Source: Actinosynnema sp. ALI-1.44 (GTDB lineage: Bacteria; Actinomycetota; Actinomycetes; Mycobacteriales; Pseudonocardiaceae). From it: a DNA stretch of 64,000 nt. Location of the stretch: positions 496,001-560,000 of the forward strand of contig NZ_MTQO01000052.1 of NCBI RefSeq assembly GCF_001984155.1, read 5' to 3'. The first letter of the stretch is position 1, and every line of letters begins with the position of its first letter. The position numbers and the translations under genes are program-made. The notes under the pieces were generated by a model that worked only from the letters and a program-made list of their open reading frames with translations, had not been told where the DNA came from and did no database searches. Shown piece by piece: positions 31,707-40,703 of the stretch.

Positions 31707-33848
31707 TTACCTCCCGAATGAAGTTCTCTCCTGAGTAGTCGTGCGGACACCGGTCCCCGGTTCCCGGCCGAATCGGCGCAATCGGAGGCTGTTGGACACC
31801 ACGAACACCGACGACAACGCCATCGCGGCACCGGCGACCAACGGGTTGAGCAGTCCGAACGCGGCCACCGGCAACGCGGCCAGGTTGTAGCCGAACGCCC
31901 AGGCGAGGTTGCCGCGGATCGTGCGCAGGGTTCTGCGCGACAGGCTGATCGCGTCGGCGACCGCCGTGAGGTCGTCCCGCACGATGATCACATCGGCCGC
32001 GGCGAGCGCGACATCCGTGCCCGTGCCGACGGCCATACCGAGGTCCGCCGTGGCCAACGCGGGCGCGTCGTTGATGCCGTCGCCGACGAAGGCGACTCCA
32101 CGGCCCTCGCTGCGCAGCCGCCGCACGAGCTCGGCTTTCTCCTCCGGCCGGACACCGGCGTGCACCTCGTCGATGCCGACCTCCGCCGCGACCGCGCGGG
32201 CGGTGGTCTCGTTGTCGCCCGTGACGAGAACCGGAGTGAGGCCACGGGTGCGCAGCAGCCGGATCGCTTCGGCGGCGCTCGGTTTCGGCTTGTCCCGCAG
32301 AGTGATCACGCCACGCGCGGCGCCGTCCCAGCCGACCAGGACGACCGTGTCCTCGGATGCCGTGTCCACCGGTATGTCCCAGCCGCGTTCGGTGAAGGCG
32401 ACGGCACGCCCGGCCAGTACGGTCCTGCCTTCGACGGTTCCGGTCGCACCGAGGCCCGGCAGCGCATGGAAGTCCGTGACCTCGGGCAGCGTGCCGTACT
32501 TCTCGATCGCCTCCGCTGTGATCGCCCGGCCGACCGCGTGTTCGGAGGCGGACTCCAGCGCTCCCGCGATCCGCAGCACGTCGCCGACGACGCCCGACAC
32601 GTGCATCCGGCCGGTGGTGACCGTGCCGGTCTTGTCCAGCAGGACCGTGTCGACGTCCCGCACGGCCTCCAGCGCCTGCGGGCCACGGATCAGGATGCCC
32701 AGCTGCGCTCCCCTGCCGGTGGCCACCAGCAGGGCGGTCGGCGTGGCCAGGCCGAGCGCGCACGGGCACGCGATGATCAGCACGGACAGCCCGGCCCGCA
32801 TCGCGTCCATCGTGGCCCCGCCGGTGAACAGCCACACCGCGGCCGTCACCAGGGCCAGGCCGAGAACCGCGGGCACGAACACCGACGAGGCCCGGTCGGC
32901 GAGGCGCTGCACGTTCGCCTTGCCGGTCTGGGCCTGCTCGACGAGCTTGGCCATCTGGGCGAGCTGGGTGCTCGCGCCGACCTTGGTCGCGCGCACGACC
33001 AGGCGGCCGGACAGGCTGATCGTCCCGCCGACCACCGCTGTCCCGGCCTCGGCGGAGAGGGGGACCGGTTCACCGGTGACCATGCTGGTGTCCACGTCGG
33101 AGAAACCGGATTCGACAACGCCGTCGGTCGCGATCTTCTCCCCCGGCCGGACCACGAACGCGTCCCCGGCCCGGAGCGCGGCGACCGGGACGAGTCGCTC
33201 GACGCCGTCCTTGAGCACTGTGACGTCCTTGGCGCCCAGCATGGACAGCTTGCGCATCGCGTCACCGGCTGCCCGCTTGGCCTTCGCCTCGAAGTACCGG
33301 CCGGCCAGCAGGAACGTCGTCACACCCGCGGCGACTTCGAGGTAGCTGCCGCCGTCGGGGTGGGCGAACACCGTGAACACGGACCAGCCGAACGCCACCA
33401 ACACACCCAAGGACACCAGCGTGTCCATGGATGTGCTGCCGTGCAACGCGTTCTTCACCGCCGCGCGGTGGAACGGCAACGCGCACCAGAACACGACCGG
33501 CACGGCGAGAGCGAGGCAGACCCACTGCCAGCCGGGGAACCGCAGCTGCGGCAGGAACGTCGTCGCCAGTGACAGGTCGCCGAGCGGGACCATCAGCACG
33601 ACGGCGACGATCAGCCTGCGCCACAACGCCTTGACCGGGTCTTTTCGTACCGCGGACGCCGTGTACCCGGCGTTGGTGACGACCTTGACGAGGGTTTCCA
33701 CGTCCACATCGGACGATGTGCGCACACTGGCGCGTTCGGTCGCGTAGTTCACCGTCGCTTCGACGCCGTCGACCTTGTTCAGCTTGCGTTCCACGCGGTT
33801 CGCGCACGCGGCACAGGTCATGCCGCCGATCTCGAGTTCGATCGTCAC
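31707..33848 (-). CDS. copA: Copper-translocating P-type ATPase
   Basis: A 713-residue P1B-type ATPase that pumps Cu(I) out of the cytoplasm. It has one N-terminal heavy-metal domain with MTCAAC, then eight membrane helices. Signature motifs are MVTGEP (actuator), ACPCALGLATP with the CPC metal site in helix 6, DKTGTVTTG (phosphorylated Asp), SEHAVGRAI (His motif) and GDGINDAPAL. The YNLAALP and MALSS motifs in helices 7 and 8 are those of copper rather than zinc pumps. Its ATG overlaps the stop of the upstream CopD/CtaG gene (ATGA). No CsoR operator was recognised. Confidence 0.94.
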   Translation of the reverse strand: MTIELEIGGMTCAACANRVERKLNKVDGVEATVNYATERASVRTSSDVDVETLVKVVTNAGYTASAVRKDPVKALWRRLIVAVVLMVPLGDLSLATTFLPQLRFPGWQWVCLALAVPVVFWCALPFHRAAVKNALHGSTSMDTLVSLGVLVAFGWSVFTVFAHPDGGSYLEVAAGVTTFLLAGRYFEAKAKRAAGDAMRKLSMLGAKDVTVLKDGVERLVPVAALRAGDAFVVRPGEKIATDGVVESGFSDVDTSMVTGEPVPLSAEAGTAVVGGTISLSGRLVVRATKVGASTQLAQMAKLVEQAQTGKANVQRLADRASSVFVPAVLGLALVTAAVWLFTGGATMDAMRAGLSVLIIACPCALGLATPTALLVATGRGAQLGILIRGPQALEAVRDVDTVLLDKTGTVTTGRMHVSGVVGDVLRIAGALESASEHAVGRAITAEAIEKYGTLPEVTDFHALPGLGATGTVEGRTVLAGRAVAFTERGWDIPVDTASEDTVVLVGWDGAARGVITLRDKPKPSAAEAIRLLRTRGLTPVLVTGDNETTARAVAAEVGIDEVHAGVRPEEKAELVRRLRSEGRGVAFVGDGINDAPALATADLGMAVGTGTDVALAAADVIIVRDDLTAVADAISLSRRTLRTIRGNLAWAFGYNLAALPVAAFGLLNPLVAGAAMALSSVFVVSNSLRLRRFGREPGTGVRTTTQERTSFGR

Positions 33849-35728
33849 ACTCTGTCTCTTTCGGCTTCTCTTCCGGCGAGCTTGGACAGCATCGCGTTGT
33901 ACGCCGCCAGTTCGTCATCGGACTCGGGGTTGCGGTCGTGTCTGCGCGCGTCGCGTTCGTCCGACCGGGACCACTGCACCAGCAGGGCGATCACGACGAC
34001 GAGGACGGGAAGCTCGCCGGACGCCCACGCGATGCCGCCGCCGAGGCGTTGGTCGGCGAGCAGGTCGCCGATCCACGGGACGGCGAGCGACCGGTAGAAG
34101 TTCTCGGCGATCACGGTCTGCGAGGACATGATGATCACGCCGAAGAAGCCGTGGAACGGCATGACCGCGAACAGCATCGCCAGCCTGCCCAGGTACGGCG
34201 GGCGGCGCGGGCCGGGGTCGATCCCGATGACCGTCCAGTAGAACAGGTAACCGACGAGCAGGAAGTGCGTGTTCATCAGCAGATGGGCCCAATGCCACCG
34301 CACGGCCTGGTCGAAAAGGCCGGTGAGGTACAACGCGTAGTACGACCCGACCAACAGGACACACGCGACCAGCGGGTTGGTGAGCACTCGCGCGAACCTG
34401 CTGTGCAGCACGGCGAGCAGCCATTCCCGTGGGCCTGGTTCCTCTTTGCTCGGGCGCAACGCGCGCAAGGCCAACGTCATCGGCGCCCCGAGCACCAGCA
34501 GTACCGGCGCGAGCATGTTCAACACCATGTGGGTCACCATGTGCACGCTGAACACGCCTGCCGCGTAACGCCCCACGCCGGAGGACGTGGCCAACAGCAG
34601 AACAAGGCAGCCCAGCAACCACGCCACAGTCCTGCCCACCGGCCATTGGTCGCCGCGTCGGCACAACGTCCGTACCGCGAGCGAGTACGCGACCGCGAGC
34701 GCGATGGCCACGACACCGAAGATCAGCGAGAACCGCCACGCCGTGAAGAAGTCCCAGACGCTGGGCGACGGCGAGACGTCGTACCCGATCAGCGTGTCCA
34801 TCGGTGTCTGCTCCTGGAAGAAGCCCGACGGTGGCTGCCTGGCCATCCCGACCGAGACCCCGATACCCACCGCCATCACGAGCATCTGCGTCCACAGTGC
34901 ACGCTTGAGGAACAACGCCAGCACGGCCAGCAACCCGACCTTGGCCAGCAACAGAATGCCGTAGCGGGTGGTCAGGATGTCGTTGACGGGCGTGAAGACC
35001 AACCCCACCAGCACACCGGAGACCGCGACGACGCCGAAGCACACCATCGACAGGACCGTGAAGCGTTTGCGCATCCGCTCTGTCGCCTTGTGCCTGCGCA
35101 CAGCGAAGACCACGAGCGTGCCGACCCACGCCGCCGCGGCGGTCACGTGCCAGATCGAAGCATCCGTGGAAACGTCGTGGTCGGCACCCGTGGCGGCATG
35201 CCCGGACACGACCACCGGCAGCAGGGCGAACAGCGCGATCACAGCCATCGCGGCACAGGACAGCCAGGTCAGCGCGATCCGGCTGGCGACCGCGATGACG
35301 AACGCGAGCGCCGCGGTGATCAACCAGGCTTTCGGCGTCTCCAACGCGTCGACACCGGCGACCAGCCTCGGAATGTCCATTTCAGACAAAGGCTGCCCGG
35401 ACGAGTCCGCGACGTCCAGCACGACCATGGCAGCCGCGGCGGCCACCCACACCGTGGAAGCCCAGCACGCGATGCGCAGACCAGCGTATCCCTCAGCCTT
35501 GAGCACACCGTCACGGCGTGCCGACGCGATGAAGACCGCGAACAGCAACCCGCCGACCGTGAGCACGCCCGCTCCGTCCGCCACCAACCTCACCAGCGCC
35601 GCGCCGAACCGGACGAACGCGCCCGGATCGGCGTCACCCAGCAGAGCGTGCGCGGAACCGCCGATCACCGCTGTGATGGCGAGAACGGTCGCAGCACCGG
35701 CAAGGGCCGCCCCAACTGATCGGATCAC
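33845..35728 (-). CDS. CopD/CtaG fusion membrane protein
   Basis: A 627-residue polytopic membrane protein made of an N-terminal copper-resistance CopD domain (about 40-320) and a C-terminal caa3-oxidase assembly CtaG domain (about 355-590). The CopD part has HVTAAAAWVGTLVVF; the CtaG part has SVHMVTHMVLNMLAPVLLVL and the His-rich HWAHLLMNTHFLL. Such fusions are common in actinobacteria and are thought to move copper across the membrane for oxidase assembly or resistance. It leads the operon CopD/CtaG-copA-DJ-1 and starts with GTG 35728. A 184-bp gap separates it from the divergent LAL regulator. Confidence 0.9.
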   Translation of the reverse strand: MIRSVGAALAGAATVLAITAVIGGSAHALLGDADPGAFVRFGAALVRLVADGAGVLTVGGLLFAVFIASARRDGVLKAEGYAGLRIACWASTVWVAAAAAMVVLDVADSSGQPLSEMDIPRLVAGVDALETPKAWLITAALAFVIAVASRIALTWLSCAAMAVIALFALLPVVVSGHAATGADHDVSTDASIWHVTAAAAWVGTLVVFAVRRHKATERMRKRFTVLSMVCFGVVAVSGVLVGLVFTPVNDILTTRYGILLLAKVGLLAVLALFLKRALWTQMLVMAVGIGVSVGMARQPPSGFFQEQTPMDTLIGYDVSPSPSVWDFFTAWRFSLIFGVVAIALAVAYSLAVRTLCRRGDQWPVGRTVAWLLGCLVLLLATSSGVGRYAAGVFSVHMVTHMVLNMLAPVLLVLGAPMTLALRALRPSKEEPGPREWLLAVLHSRFARVLTNPLVACVLLVGSYYALYLTGLFDQAVRWHWAHLLMNTHFLLVGYLFYWTVIGIDPGPRRPPYLGRLAMLFAVMPFHGFFGVIIMSSQTVIAENFYRSLAVPWIGDLLADQRLGGGIAWASGELPVLVVVIALLVQWSRSDERDARRHDRNPESDDELAAYNAMLSKLAGREAERDRV

Positions 35729-35912
35729 TCAGCACCAGTCGGACGCGTACACGCCCGAGTTCCCGCTTGTGACCGCTCGCACACCTGTAGCGAGGCGACG
35801 CATCGCCGCCTGTTCCAGGATCGAACGACCTGCATGGATTCGCCCGCAGGTGGCAGTCTGTCGTCGTCGGACTTGACGACATCCCATCCGGGCTGGGAGG
35901 GCGGGCGGCGCG

Positions 35913-38534
35913 ATGCGGGGACCGAGCCACGAGCTGATCGGCCGCGACGCCGATCTCGCGGTGCTCCGGGCCGCCTACGACCGGCTGCCGGGTGTCGTTC
36001 TGGTGTCCGGCGAGGCCGGGATCGGCAAGTCCCGGCTGGTGGCGACCTTCACCGCGGCTCTCGGCGGCGACCCGCTGCTGTTGGGCGGCGGCTGTCTCGA
36101 AATCGGCGCCGAGGGGTCGCCGTACGTGCCTTTCCTGCCGGTCATGCGTGACCTCGGCCTGCGGCCGGGGCCTCGGGTCCTGGCGGAGGTCCTCGAGCAG
36201 GTCACGTCGGCCGCCGAGCAGCGACCCGTGGTCATCACGATCGAGGACCTGCACTGGGCGGACGCGTCGAGCCGGGAGCTGTTCGCGTACCTCGCCCGCA
36301 ACTTGGCAGGCTCGGTGCTGCTGGTCGGCACGGTCCGGACCGGTCAGCAGGCCATGGGGCATCCGAACCGGCGGCTGATCGCGGAACTCGGCAGGCGTGC
36401 CGTCACCAGGATCGACCTGCGCCCGTTGACCGTCGACGACGTCATGGATCTGCTCACGGCCCTCGAAGGCCACCGGCCCGACCCGGCGCGTGGGCAGCGG
36501 GTGCACCGCCGCAGCGGCGGCAACCCGCTGTTCGTGGAGGCGTTGAGCACCTCGGACACAGCCGGTGACCTGCGGACCCTGTTGCTCGAACGGATCACCC
36601 GCCGTGCCGAGATGCAGGCGCTGGCCGTGGCGGGCGCACCGGTGCCCGACGAGCACCTGGCTGGGGTGTGCGGTGCGGACGCGATCGCGGAACTGATCGA
36701 CCACGAGCTGGTCGTGGCCGCCCCTGACGGGTACGCCATCCGGCACGACCTGATCCGTGCAGCCGTCTACGACTCCACGCTGCCCGCGCGGCGCAAGCGG
36801 TTGCACGCCCACTTCGCCGCGCTGACACCGGACAGTGCGGTGGCCGCGCGGCACTGGCTCGCCGCGGGCGAGGTCGACCGGGCGCTGCCCGTCGCCTGGC
36901 GGGCCGCGGGGGCGGCGGCTGAGCAGAGCGCGTACGACGAGCAGCTCCACCTGCTGGAGCTGATTCTGGCGCAGTGGTCCGACGCGTTGGCCGTCGACCG
37001 CGCCACGGTCATGGAGCACGCGGCCGTGGCCGCGCTCGCCGCGGGGAAGTCCGCGATCGGGATCGCGCACAGCACAGCCGCGCTCGATCTGGCGACCGAC
37101 CAGCAGCAGGTGGCGCGGCTGCTGGGTCTTCGGGGCCAGCTGCGCAACCGCGTGGACGGCACCGGCATCGAGGACCTGGAACGGGCGATCGCGATCGCAC
37201 CGCACGGGTGGCTGTTCGCGGCGTTGGCGTTCGTCGAGGTCGTGGCCAATCGCTACGACAGCAGCCGGGTCCACGCCCTGCAAGCGTCGCGGATCGCGGA
37301 CGAGTCGGCGGACGACGCCCTGCGCGCCAGGGCCCTTCTGGTGATGGCCGCGCTTGACGGCGCGTCGGGTCTGGTCGAGCAAGCCAGGAACACCTTCGCG
37401 ACCGCGCGTGCCCTCGCGTACCAGGTCGGCGACGAGCACGCGTTCCTCACCACCTTCCAGTGGGAGGCGGGTCTGCTGGCGGCCACAGGTGAGTACGCTC
37501 AGGCCGCCGAGCTCGCCCTCGAAGGCCGCGAGGCGGCGGAACGACTGGGGCACTGGCGTTCCCGCGGCAGCATGCTTGCCGTCGCCCGCGCGGTGCCGTT
37601 ACGGCTGCTGGGCCGGTGGGACGAGGCGCTGGCGTTGGTGGACGAAGCGCTCGCGGACGCGCCGCCACCGCTCTACAGCGCCTTTCTGCGGTTGGTCGCG
37701 GCCGACATCGCCCGTTGCCGGGGTGACGCCACCAGGTTCGAGGCGCTGATGCGTGGACTGGCGGAATTCGCGCGGCACGCGCAGAACGCGGCCGAGGCGA
37801 CGGTGGAAATCACCATCCAACGAATCGAGTGGGCGCTGGCGCGGGGTGAGCTGGACGTCGCCGACCGCGACCTGCGTGATCACCTCACCGCGAGTCACCC
37901 GGTTCGGGAGGTGACGCGCCTGGCCATCCTCGGCGCACGCATCCAACGAGCCCGCCGCGCGGCCGCGCCACGCAATCGCCGGCTCGCCCAGGAGGTCACG
38001 GCTCGTTTCGACGAACTCGCCGGTGTGGTCGACGCGGTCACGGCGCCGCCGGTCTACCGGCGTACCTTCCAGGCGCTGGTCTCCGACTCGCTGTCCGCTT
38101 GGGACGCGGCAGTGGCCGCGTGGCGCGCGGTCGGCAACCCCTACGAGACAGCGATGGCGTTGACCGGCGCGGCGACAGCCGCACTCGCCACGAACAACCG
38201 CCCCGGCGCCCGAACGAGGCTGGACGAGGCACGGGAGCTCGCGGCGGCGCTGAACGCCGCGCCGCTGGTCAGCCGGATCGACGGGCTGGTCAGCCGCAAC
38301 AGGCTCGACGACGTCACGAAGCCCAAGGCTGACAACGATTTCGGGCTCACCCGCCGTGAGGTGGACGTACTGCGGGTGCTGGCGCGAGGCCGGTCGAACC
38401 AGCAGATCGCCGACGAGCTGTTCATCAGCACGAACACGGTCGCCACCCATGTGGCCCGGATCCTGGTCAAACTCGGCGCCACCACGCGTACCGAAGCGGT
38501 CGCCCGTGCACGCGACACCGACCTGCTCGGCTGA
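35913..38534 (+). CDS. LAL-family (large ATP-binding LuxR) transcriptional regulator
   Basis: An 873-residue regulator. The N-terminal AAA domain opens with ELIGRDADLAVL, has Walker A GEAGIGKSRL and Walker B VVITIEDLHWAD, and is followed by a long helical-repeat region (about 300-790). A C-terminal LuxR helix-turn-helix (GLTRREVDVLRVLARGRSNQ, then QIADELFISTNTVATHVARI) completes it. LAL proteins activate sugar-metabolism and antibiotic gene clusters in actinomycetes in response to ligands bound by the ATPase region. GGGAGGGCGGG precedes the ATG. Its targets are unknown; the divergent neighbour is the copper operon. Confidence 0.9.
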   Translation: MRGPSHELIGRDADLAVLRAAYDRLPGVVLVSGEAGIGKSRLVATFTAALGGDPLLLGGGCLEIGAEGSPYVPFLPVMRDLGLRPGPRVLAEVLEQVTSAAEQRPVVITIEDLHWADASSRELFAYLARNLAGSVLLVGTVRTGQQAMGHPNRRLIAELGRRAVTRIDLRPLTVDDVMDLLTALEGHRPDPARGQRVHRRSGGNPLFVEALSTSDTAGDLRTLLLERITRRAEMQALAVAGAPVPDEHLAGVCGADAIAELIDHELVVAAPDGYAIRHDLIRAAVYDSTLPARRKRLHAHFAALTPDSAVAARHWLAAGEVDRALPVAWRAAGAAAEQSAYDEQLHLLELILAQWSDALAVDRATVMEHAAVAALAAGKSAIGIAHSTAALDLATDQQQVARLLGLRGQLRNRVDGTGIEDLERAIAIAPHGWLFAALAFVEVVANRYDSSRVHALQASRIADESADDALRARALLVMAALDGASGLVEQARNTFATARALAYQVGDEHAFLTTFQWEAGLLAATGEYAQAAELALEGREAAERLGHWRSRGSMLAVARAVPLRLLGRWDEALALVDEALADAPPPLYSAFLRLVAADIARCRGDATRFEALMRGLAEFARHAQNAAEATVEITIQRIEWALARGELDVADRDLRDHLTASHPVREVTRLAILGARIQRARRAAAPRNRRLAQEVTARFDELAGVVDAVTAPPVYRRTFQALVSDSLSAWDAAVAAWRAVGNPYETAMALTGAATAALATNNRPGARTRLDEARELAAALNAAPLVSRIDGLVSRNRLDDVTKPKADNDFGLTRREVDVLRVLARGRSNQQIADELFISTNTVATHVARILVKLGATTRTEAVARARDTDLLG

Positions 38535-38597
38535 CCAGCGGCCGATCCCGGCATATGGGAGGCGGAATAGGGCCTCGACGGCGTCGTTGCACCCGTC

Positions 38598-39371
38598 ATG
38601 TCGAACTTTGTTTCCGAGTGGCAGGAATGGCACACCGCACGGGTGAAGGACCTCGTCGACCCGTACGGGTGGCTGGCGCTGGTCTCACTCGACTGGCTGG
38701 ACGACAAGCCACGCTCCTACGGCGACTTGCCGGGATTGTGGTGGCAGGACGAGGAAGCGGCGTACGTCGATCCGCAGGGCAGCGACCTCGTCCACGAAGG
38801 CAAGCCGGTGACCGCCGTCCAGCGTTTCGAGTTGGTCAACAGCGGGCCGGGCACCCGGGTTGTCGCCGGGGACGTGGAGATCGAGATCGCCAGGCGGTCG
38901 GGGTACCTGATCCGGGTGCACGACCCGAAAGCCAAGGCGCTGGCCGACTTCCGCGGTGTGCCCGCGTACGAACCGAAGCCGGAGTGGGTCCTCAAGGGCC
39001 GCTACGAGGCCTACGACGAGCCGAAGCCGACGACGGTCGGTGCCGTGGTCGAAGGACTCAGCCACGTCTACCAGGTGCCGGGCGTCGTGCGGTTCGAACA
39101 CGACGGCGCCGAGCACACGCTGGCCGCGTTCAACGGCAAGCAGGGCGGGCTGAGCATCCTGTTCACCGACGCCACCAGCGGTGTCACCACCTACGCCGCC
39201 GTGCGGTCGGTCGCCGTGGCCCTGCCGGACCAGGGCGACGACGTCGTCATCGACTTCACGCGGGCGACGAACCTGCCCTGCGCGTTCACCGAGTTCGCGA
39301 CCTGCCCGATCCCGCCCGCGGGCAACCGGTTGCCGTTCGCCGTCGAAGCCGGGGAGAAGACCCCTCACTGA
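38598..39371 (+). CDS. DUF1684 domain-containing protein
   Basis: A 257-residue cytosolic protein covering a whole DUF1684 domain. Family features are the N-terminal WHTARVKDLVDPYGWLALVS with LDWL, the central YEPKPEWVLKGRYE, and the C-terminal ATNLPCAFTEFATCPIPPAG followed by NRLP and EAGEK. DUF1684 proteins are widespread and often annotated only by this number; no activity is established. It lies 63 bp after the LAL gene on the same strand. It once ended at a palindromic terminator, now split by the IS30 element. Confidence 0.88.
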   Translation: MSNFVSEWQEWHTARVKDLVDPYGWLALVSLDWLDDKPRSYGDLPGLWWQDEEAAYVDPQGSDLVHEGKPVTAVQRFELVNSGPGTRVVAGDVEIEIARRSGYLIRVHDPKAKALADFRGVPAYEPKPEWVLKGRYEAYDEPKPTTVGAVVEGLSHVYQVPGVVRFEHDGAEHTLAAFNGKQGGLSILFTDATSGVTTYAAVRSVAVALPDQGDDVVIDFTRATNLPCAFTEFATCPIPPAGNRLPFAVEAGEKTPH

Positions 39372-39442
39372 GACGACCCCTCACCCCGTGACCGTTCGTG
39401 CAACCAATGTGGCCTTTGTAGCGTTTTTCGCAACGAAGGCCA

Positions 39443-40684
39443 GGTGGATTCATGCGGTCGTCGCAACATGTTCTTATGTGGACAGTAGCATGTTGAGTTT
39501 CTCTTGGGGGGTCAGCCAGTTCAGGGTTTTGCGGGGCCGGGTGTTGAGCTGTTCGGCGACCGCGTCGAGGTGCTCGGCGGAGTGGACCGACAGGTCGGTG
39601 CCTTTGGGGAAGTATTGGCGCAGGAGGCCGTTGGTGTTCTCGTTGGTGCCGCGTTGCCAGGGCGAGTGCGGGTCGCAGAAGTAGATGGCCAGGTCAGTGG
39701 CCAGAGTGATCTGGGCGTGCGCGGCCATCTCGTTTCCCCGGTCCCAGGTCAGCGACCGTTTCAGCGCCTCGGGCAGGGTCTGGATGGCGGTGATCATCGC
39801 GTCGCGTACCGCGGCCGCGTCGTGGCTGTGGGGCAGGTGCAGCAGCAGGCAGTAGCGGGTGCTGCGCTCGACCAGGGTGCCGATCGCCGAGCCGTTGGCC
39901 TTGCCCAGGATGAGATCGCCTTCCCAGTGGCCGGGCACCGCCCGGTCCTCGGCCTCCGCGGGACGTTCACTGATCGCGACCAGGTCCGGTATCCGCGGTG
40001 GCCGGGCCGTCCTGGCCTGGGTCTGTCGTCGAGGTGCGCGCAGCGCCCGCCCGGTCCGCAGGCACCGGGTCAGCTCACGACGCAGCGCACCCCTGCCCTG
40101 CACGTACAGCGACTGATAGATCGTCTCGGTCGACACCCGCATCTCCAGTTGGCCGGGAAACTCATCCGCCAGCCTGGCCGAGATCTGCTCCGGCGACCAC
40201 CGTCGCTGCAACCGCGCCTGCACATGCTCCCGCAACGGGGCATGAGCGGGCTGGGCCAGCTTCGCGGTCTTGGGCCGACGCGCCCGCTCTCGCGCGGCCG
40301 CGTCGGCCACATGCGCCCGATACCGCTCACGGCCACCGTTGTTGGCCACTTCCCGGCTGATCGTGGACGGCTCACGTCCCAACCGCCGCGCGATCCGCCG
40401 GAACGTCTCGTCCCTGGCGATACCCCGGGAGATCTCCTCCCGCTCGGCCAACGACAGGTACCGACCACCCAGCTCCCGCGGAGCGTTACCGATCACCCCA
40501 CCAGCCTCGGCGAACCACCGCTGCCCAGTCCCGTGCGACACACCCGCCGCCCGTGAGGCAGGCGCCACAGCCAACCCAGCCCGCACCCCACCCCAAAACG
40601 CCACCCGCACACCACGCCCCAACGGAACACGACCCACCATCACAACCTCCGATCACCGGTGTTGCGACGACCCTCTGAACTCAA
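39443..40684 (-). mobile_element. IS30-family insertion sequence
   Basis: An element of about 1242 bp containing one transposase gene. The ends are imperfect inverted repeats of about 25 bp, the inner 12 bp being identical (GGTCGTCGCAAC at 39456-39467, inverse at 40661-40672). The outer part is weaker (GTGGATTCATGC versus TTGAGTTCAGAG). A direct GCCA at 39439-39442 and 40685-40688 is the likely target duplication. The exact ends could differ by 1-2 bp. The element appears intact. Confidence 0.82.
39474..40640 (-). CDS. IS30-family transposase
   Basis: A 388-residue transposase. The N-terminal part carries a helix-turn-helix (SLAEREEISRGIARDETFRR, then a second helix around GREPSTISREV) that binds the IS ends. 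The DDE catalytic core has its aspartates in HWEGDLILGKANGSAIGTLV and LTWDRGNEMAAH, and its glutamate in PWQRGTNENTNGLLRQYFP. This is the full IS30 layout without frameshift, so the element may be active. The start is ATG 40640 with GGAGG 5 nt upstream; the GTG one codon earlier is too close to that site. Confidence 0.93.
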   Translation of the reverse strand: MVGRVPLGRGVRVAFWGGVRAGLAVAPASRAAGVSHGTGQRWFAEAGGVIGNAPRELGGRYLSLAEREEISRGIARDETFRRIARRLGREPSTISREVANNGGRERYRAHVADAAARERARRPKTAKLAQPAHAPLREHVQARLQRRWSPEQISARLADEFPGQLEMRVSTETIYQSLYVQGRGALRRELTRCLRTGRALRAPRRQTQARTARPPRIPDLVAISERPAEAEDRAVPGHWEGDLILGKANGSAIGTLVERSTRYCLLLHLPHSHDAAAVRDAMITAIQTLPEALKRSLTWDRGNEMAAHAQITLATDLAIYFCDPHSPWQRGTNENTNGLLRQYFPKGTDLSVHSAEHLDAVAEQLNTRPRKTLNWLTPQEKLNMLLST

Positions 40685-40703
40685 GCCACATTGGTTGCAA
40701 AAG

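Larger units (their letters stand above)
39400..40698. repeat. Split 53-bp palindrome (former bidirectional terminator) flanking the IS
   Basis: The left arm is 39400-39423, the loop TTTTT is 39424-39428, and the right arm is 39429-39442 continued at 40689-40698. With the IS and one GCCA copy removed, the two 24-bp arms pair with only two mismatches. The outermost 14 bp (GCAACCAATGTGGC) are still visible as perfect inverse copies at 39400-39413 and 40685-40698. The palindrome sits between two convergent genes, 28 bp from one stop and 5 bp from the other. Confidence 0.75.

Noticed and set aside
39443-40684. IS30 element as part of a larger genomic island
   Set aside because: Only one element is seen, with no integrase, tRNA or composition break; genes on both sides look chromosomal.
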